From the NCBI GenBank assembly GCA_949283905.1, contig CASDUB010000284.1:1-10892 (forward strand): a stretch of 10,892 bases of DNA, in the 5' to 3' direction. Shown here one piece after another: positions 7,736-10,892 of this stretch; within the stretch, counting starts at the first letter, position 1, and each line of letters begins with the position of its first letter. Source of the DNA: an uncultured Lachnospiraceae bacterium. Its GTDB lineage: Bacteria; Bacillota; Clostridia; Lachnospirales; Lachnospiraceae. A program made the position numbers and the translations under genes. Below the pieces are notes generated by a model, which saw only the letters and a list, made by a program, of their open reading frames with translations, searched no databases and was not told the origin of the DNA.

Positions 7736-7764
7736 TAGACATTTCATATATTCAAATTTACAAT
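7736..7764 (+). promoter_or_regulatory. Sigma-A-type promoter for the merR-CMD-flavodoxin operon
   Basis: The -35 is TAGACA (7736-7741, five of six), the spacer is 17 nt, and the -10 is TACAAT (7759-7764, five of six). The expected start point is near 7771, about 48 nt before the MerR ATG. The -10 overlaps the first three bases of the terminator's left arm. The spacer is the ordinary 17 nt, not the 19-20 nt of classical MerR-activated promoters. An imperfect dyad, ATTTCA...TCAAAT (7741-7757), fills the spacer and could be a regulator site. Confidence 0.6.
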
Positions 7765-7801
7765 AAAGGTGTTCCAAGAACGGAGCACCTTTATTTTATT
7801 T
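7762..7801 (+). terminator. Intrinsic terminator of the lysR gene
   Basis: Left arm 7762-7775 (AATAAAGGTGTTCC) pairs over 14 bp, with one G-U, to the right arm 7782-7795 (GGAGCACCTTTATT). The loop is AAGAAC and the T-rich tail runs to 7801. It lies 30 nt after the LysR stop and only 17 nt before the MerR ATG. Confidence 0.9.
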
Positions 7802-7818
7802 GGAAAAGGAAATGAAAA

Positions 7819-8175
7819 ATGACAATTAATGAAGCAAGTAAAAAATACAATATTCCTGTTAAAATTTTGCGTGAATATGAGAACTGGGGATTGTGCAGCG
7901 AAGTAAAAAAGGTAATGGGTTCGTGGCGTTATGACGACAGCGACATCGAACGATTAAGTATGATCATGACGCTTCACGATGTGGGTTTTACCAATGACGA
8001 AGTCGAAAAATATATGAAACTTCTTTTACAGGGAAAAGCAACTGAAGAAGAACGGCTTAAAATGTTAAACGACAAGCGGTATGGAACTCTCGATGAAATT
8101 CATTTTAAAGAAAAACAGCTGGATCGTTTAGATTATCTGCGATTTGAAATTCAAAGAGAAAACCAGGAAAAATGA
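7819..8175 (+). CDS. MerR-family transcriptional regulator
   Basis: 118 aa. The N-terminal MerR-type winged HTH is recognisable: MTINEASKKYNIPVKILREY, then ENWGLC, WRYDDSDIERL and the second helical pair near HDVGFTNDEVEKYM. The remainder (about 75-115) is a charged helix of the kind that forms the dimer coiled coil. There is no ligand domain and no metal-binding Cys cluster (only C26), so the inducer cannot be read from the sequence. AAAGGA lies eight bases upstream of the ATG. The stop overlaps the CMD gene's SD region, so it is probably the first gene of the operon and autoregulatory, as is common for MerR regulators beside redox or aldehyde-response genes. Confidence 0.85.
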   Translation: MTINEASKKYNIPVKILREYENWGLCSEVKKVMGSWRYDDSDIERLSMIMTLHDVGFTNDEVEKYMKLLLQGKATEEERLKMLNDKRYGTLDEIHFKEKQLDRLDYLRFEIQRENQEK

Positions 8176-8181
8176 AAGGAG
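8175..8181 (+). promoter_or_regulatory. Ribosome binding site deciding the CMD gene start
   Basis: AAAGGAG lies eight bases before ATG 8190. The alternative in-frame ATG 8172 is upstream of this SD and would add six residues without its own site. Confidence 0.75.
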
Positions 8182-8189
8182 ACTTGAAA

Positions 8190-8876
8190 ATGGAGTTGTA
8201 TAGAACAGATCCTGAATTTACAGAACGTTTTGAGTATTTTGCGTTTAATGAAGTACCAAATGAAGAAGGTCATAAACTGCCGGAAAGAACACGTTATATG
8301 GCAATACTGGCAGCTTTGATTGGATGCGGCAGCACAGATGCATACCGAGAAATTTTGCCGAAAGCTCTTGAAAACGGTATTACCCCTGTAATTGCAAAGG
8401 AAATAGTTTATCAGTCAACCGACTACTTAGGTTATGGCAGAATGCTGCCGTTTCTGAATTGTACAAATGAAATCTTTTTAGAAAAAGATATAAAACTTCC
8501 GCTTGAAGGTCAGGCGACTACTACCCTTGAAAACAGACTTGAAAAGGGCGTAGAGGCACAGGCTAAAATTTTTGGAGAGCACATGAAAGAAGCGTGGAAA
8601 AACGGTCATATAAATCGTTGGCTCACTGCCAATTGTTTTGGTGATTACTACACACGAAAAGGCCTTTCTCTTGCAGAAAGGGAATTGATTACATTCTGCT
8701 TTCTTATGGCTCAGGGAGGATGTGAACCGCAGCTTATCGCACATTCAAAAGGAAATATGAATCTTGGAAATGATAAGGAATTCCTTGTCAGCGTAATCTC
8801 CCAGTGTCTGCCTTATATCGGATATCCCCGCAGTTTGAATGCTGTTACATGTGTGAATAAAGCGGCTGAGATGTGA
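8190..8876 (+). CDS. Carboxymuconolactone decarboxylase (CMD) family protein, two domains
   Basis: 228 aa, cytoplasmic, all-helical with two CMD-type repeats. The first is about 30-95 (RYMAILAALIGCG...TPVIAKEIVYQSTDYLGYGR). The second is about 125-220 (HINRWLTANCFGDYYTRKG, AERELITFCFLMAQGGCEPQ, NLGNDKEFLVSVISQCLPYIGYPR). In the second domain E165, C178 and H185 form a likely E...C...H catalytic set. The AhpD-style CXXC is absent, because the position three after C178 is Gln, so AhpD-like disulphide peroxidase chemistry is doubtful. Despite the family name, most such proteins are not carboxymuconolactone decarboxylases, and substrate and reaction are unknown. Its placement with cupin, flavodoxin and aldo/keto reductase genes suggests a redox or electrophile role. 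It is followed after 22 nt by the flavodoxin gene. Confidence 0.88.
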   Translation: MELYRTDPEFTERFEYFAFNEVPNEEGHKLPERTRYMAILAALIGCGSTDAYREILPKALENGITPVIAKEIVYQSTDYLGYGRMLPFLNCTNEIFLEKDIKLPLEGQATTTLENRLEKGVEAQAKIFGEHMKEAWKNGHINRWLTANCFGDYYTRKGLSLAERELITFCFLMAQGGCEPQLIAHSKGNMNLGNDKEFLVSVISQCLPYIGYPRSLNAVTCVNKAAEM

Positions 8877-8884
8877 TTAAACAC

Positions 8885-8890
8885 GGGAGG
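8885..8890 (+). promoter_or_regulatory. Ribosome binding site supporting a TTG start
   Basis: GGGAGG lies eight bases before TTG 8899. No in-frame ATG is near, and the lipoprotein signal begins right at the TTG, so the non-ATG start is well supported. Confidence 0.75.
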
Positions 8891-8898
8891 AGACAATA

Positions 8899-9645
8899 TT
8901 GAAAAAAACACTGTCAATTTTTGGAGTATTGGTTTTATTAGTATTAACACTTGTATTTTCACTTGTAGCTTGCAGTGGTGTAAACGAACAGGAGACCAAT
9001 GTACTGTCATCGGCGGATACATCTGTTCCGGTTACAGATACGGAATTTTTGGAACAGACTATTGAACCTCAGACGGAATCGGAAAATTTGGATTCGGAAA
9101 CAAACGGCAGTAACGTATTAGTGGCATATTTTTCATGGGCGGACAATGCAGTTGTAGATGGTGAAGTTGATGTTGTCTCGTCGCCAAGCGTTGTCTCGCC
9201 GGGCAATGTACAGCAGCTTGCCGTATGGGTACAGGAGGAAACAGGCGGTGATCTGTTTTCGATTCAAGTTACCGATCCGTATCCGAGCGACTGGGATGCA
9301 TGTCTTGAACGGGCAAATGATGAACGATCGCAAAATGTACGGCCGCAGTTAGTTGAAAATGTGGAAAATATAGAGCAGTATGATACGGTATTTGTTGGGT
9401 ACCCTGATTGGTGGAGTGATGCGCCTATGCTTATATATTCATTTATTGAAAGCTACGATTGGAATGGAAAAACACTTATTCCGTTCTGTACAAGCGGAGG
9501 CAGCGGATTCGGACGAAGCCTGGAAAAACTGCCGGACAGCGCTCCGGGAGCAAATATTTTAGAAGGTCTTCATGTTTCAGGGAGCAGTGTGGAATCTGCT
9601 TCAGATGAAATAGCTTCATGGATAAGCGGATTGAATATTTCTTAA
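8899..9645 (+). CDS. Flavodoxin-like lipoprotein
   Basis: 248 aa. A lipoprotein signal peptide (MKK, hydrophobic 5-23) ends in the lipobox L22-V-A-C25, so the protein should be lipid-anchored on the outer face of the membrane. A Ser/Thr/acidic linker (about 26-70) leads to a flavodoxin domain (72-247): NVLVAYFSWADN, TGGDLFSIQV (116-124), YDTVFVGYPDWWSDAP (161-176) and the FMN-side loop IPFCTSGGSGFG (194-205). The usual phosphate loop (S-x-T-G-N-T) is replaced by a longer insertion ending SPGNVQQLA, a pattern seen in long flavodoxin-4-type members. FMN binding is expected but not proven. The start is TTG. It is followed after 16 nt by the DUF4405 membrane protein gene, its likely functional partner. 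Confidence 0.87.
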   Translation: MKKTLSIFGVLVLLVLTLVFSLVACSGVNEQETNVLSSADTSVPVTDTEFLEQTIEPQTESENLDSETNGSNVLVAYFSWADNAVVDGEVDVVSSPSVVSPGNVQQLAVWVQEETGGDLFSIQVTDPYPSDWDACLERANDERSQNVRPQLVENVENIEQYDTVFVGYPDWWSDAPMLIYSFIESYDWNGKTLIPFCTSGGSGFGRSLEKLPDSAPGANILEGLHVSGSSVESASDEIASWISGLNIS

Positions 9646-9661
9646 CAGGCAGGAGGGAAGC

Positions 9662-10336
9662 ATGAAGCCAAAAGCAGTTGTCAAAATAGTGATTGATGTT
9701 CTGATGACATTCAGCTTGCTATTCTTAATGGGATATCAGTTTTGGGGTGATACGGCGCATGAGTATGTCGGATCAGGGATGTTTGTTTTATTCATTGCGC
9801 ATCATGTACTTAACATAAACTGGTATAGAAATTTATCTCGAGGAGAGTATTTTCCAATTCGAGTTTTTACTTTGGCAGTTGATATATTAGTTTTTCTTTC
9901 AATGATAGGATTGATGATCAGCGGAATCATGCTTTCAAATCATGTTTTCACATTTCTGAATCTTCACGGAGGAATGTCTTTTGCAAGACTTCTTCACATG
10001 GCGTCATCTTATTGGGGATTTGTGCTGATGGCTCTTCATCTTGGGATGCATTGGGGAATATTTATGGGACTTGCAAAAAAGGTATTGAAATTACAGAAAC
10101 CTTCTCGTGTAAGAAAAATTCTTCTTCCGATTATTGCCGGCGTGATAGCGGTCTACGGTTTTAGTGTATTTATCCGAAGAGATATTCTTACATATATGTT
10201 GATCCGGACTCAATTTGTATTTCTTGATTTTGGAGAGCTTGTTCCTCTTTTTTATCTTGATTATCTGGCAATGATGGGGACGTTTATTTTCATTGGATAT
10301 CATGTATCCAAGCTGCTGAGAAAATATCATATTTAA
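9662..10336 (+). CDS. DUF4405-like multi-His membrane protein
   Basis: 224 aa with about six hydrophobic helices (approximately 7-27, 35-51, 68-92, 110-134, 152-170, 195-216). Histidines H33, H47, H48, H112, H126 and H130 lie in or near helices, and HEYVG, FIAHHVLN, LLHMASSYWG and ALHLGMHWG are the recognisable family pattern. This arrangement resembles b-type cytochromes, so haem binding and transmembrane electron transfer are plausible but inferred. GCAGGAGGGAAGC precedes the ATG. The gene is between the lipoprotein flavodoxin and the cupin with short gaps, so it belongs to the same operon. Confidence 0.8.
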   Translation: MKPKAVVKIVIDVLMTFSLLFLMGYQFWGDTAHEYVGSGMFVLFIAHHVLNINWYRNLSRGEYFPIRVFTLAVDILVFLSMIGLMISGIMLSNHVFTFLNLHGGMSFARLLHMASSYWGFVLMALHLGMHWGIFMGLAKKVLKLQKPSRVRKILLPIIAGVIAVYGFSVFIRRDILTYMLIRTQFVFLDFGELVPLFYLDYLAMMGTFIFIGYHVSKLLRKYHI

Positions 10337-10350
10337 AAGGAGTAATTGTT

Positions 10351-10788
10351 ATGCGTATCAATGACAAAAATTTATTTGAAAAAGAAAATATATTTGGTCA
10401 GGGCAATCTGAATACGGGATTTGCCAGGTATTTTATTGGTAATTCATATTTGAATCCGCTTACGGAAGCGGGAAAATGCCCTGTGTTTCTGGCAAATGTA
10501 ACGTTTGAACCGGGATGCCGGAATAACTGGCATATACATCATGCAAAGAACGGCGGCGGCCAGATTCTGATTTGTACCGCAGGAGAAGGCTGGTATCAGG
10601 AAGAGGGAAAATCGGCTGTAAGTCTTGTGCCGGGAATGGTTATTACTATTCCGGCAGAGGTAAAGCATTGGCATGGAGCTAAAAAGGACAGCTGGTTTTC
10701 ACATATTGCGGTGGAGGTGCCCGGAGAAGAAACATCGAACGAATGGTGCGAACCGGTGGATGATGAAATATATAACGGCTTGGAGTAA
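10351..10788 (+). CDS. Single-domain cupin protein
   Basis: 145 aa, cytoplasmic. Cupin motif 1 is G55...H61-I-H63...Q71...G78 and motif 2 is P94-G-MVITIP-AEVK-H106-W-H. The expected metal ligands are H61, H63, Q71 (Gln where Glu is usual) and H106. Conserved-looking surroundings include NNWHIHHA, GGQILICTAGEGWYQ, VEVPG and NEWCEPV. Members of this group often occur beside, or fused to, CMD-family proteins, matching the operon here. The reaction is unknown. AAAAGGAG lies eight to nine bases upstream of the ATG, and 12 nt separate it from the aldo/keto reductase gene. Confidence 0.86.
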   Translation: MRINDKNLFEKENIFGQGNLNTGFARYFIGNSYLNPLTEAGKCPVFLANVTFEPGCRNNWHIHHAKNGGGQILICTAGEGWYQEEGKSAVSLVPGMVITIPAEVKHWHGAKKDSWFSHIAVEVPGEETSNEWCEPVDDEIYNGLE

Positions 10789-10800
10789 GGAGGTCGCATT

Positions 10801-10892
10801 ATGCAGTATACAAAACTTGGAAATTCTGATCTTAATGTTTCGCGTATATGCATGGGATGTATGGGATTCGGAGATCCGAATAACGGTCAGCA
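10801..10892 (+). CDS. Aldo/keto reductase, 5' end only
   Basis: The first 30 codons are present and the gene runs off the window. MQYTKLGNSDLNVSRICMGC and the following MGFGDP are the standard N-terminal beta strand and loop of aldo/keto reductases, which reduce aldehydes and ketones with NAD(P)H. A strong TAAGGAGG lies seven to eight bases upstream. The tight spacing places it in the CMD-cupin operon. The catalytic Asp, Tyr, Lys and His all lie beyond the window, so activity cannot be judged. Confidence 0.85.
   Translation, partial: MQYTKLGNSDLNVSRICMGCMGFGDPNNGQ

Noticed and set aside
7762..7801. The inverted repeat as a MerR operator instead of a terminator
   Set aside because: The long 14-bp stem, six-base loop and T-rich tail just after lysR are the standard terminator pattern, and the dyad lies downstream of the -35/-10 spacer.
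8172..8189. ATG extending the CMD protein by six residues
   Set aside because: The SD AAAGGAG lies downstream of this ATG and fits ATG 8190.
1..10892. CRISPR arrays, tRNA or rRNA genes, insertion sequences or long direct repeats
   Set aside because: Gaps between genes are under about 90 nt, and no repeat series, transposase motif or cloverleaf-like sequence was seen.

Overview
The window looks like a chromosomal segment of an anaerobic, low-GC Firmicute of the class Clostridia. AT-rich codons, strong AGGAGG-type ribosome binding sites and a gerW/ytfJ-type spore gene beside a DUF2953 gene point to an endospore-forming lineage such as Lachnospiraceae or relatives. The species cannot be named from the sequence. 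All recognised genes are on the + strand and tightly packed.

Positions 1-6830 are a core block. The last codons of an unidentified gene overlap a U32-family peptidase-like gene (probably rRNA or tRNA hydroxylation). Next come a SEDS glycosyltransferase (FtsW/RodA/SpoVE family) and a compact class B penicillin-binding protein. These form a classical polymerase/transpeptidase pair for septal, wall or spore-cortex peptidoglycan, and the two genes overlap by 89 nt in different frames. A small unknown gene, a DUF2953 membrane protein (YtfI-like) and a GerW/YtfJ spore protein follow. Two intergenic hairpins without U-tracts lie inside this block.

Positions 6841-10892 are an accessory redox block. 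A LysR-type regulator gene starts 10 nt after ytfJ, with no terminator between them and no clear Shine-Dalgarno. It ends in a strong intrinsic terminator, and a good sigma-A-type promoter overlaps that terminator's left arm. From this promoter a probable operon runs off the window: MerR-type regulator, double-domain carboxymuconolactone decarboxylase (CMD) family protein, lipoprotein-anchored flavodoxin, multi-His DUF4405 membrane protein, cupin, and the start of an aldo/keto reductase.

The accessory operon reads as a two-regulator redox or electrophile-response module. It contains soluble enzymes (CMD, cupin, aldo/keto reductase), an outward-facing flavodoxin-like lipoprotein and a potential haem-binding membrane protein. 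The individual families are known. The joint function, in particular a membrane cytochrome-to-surface-flavodoxin electron route, is inference and is the best candidate here for an under-described system. No RNA genes, insertion sequences, CRISPR arrays or attachment sites were seen, and no gene-free stretch exceeds about 90 nt.
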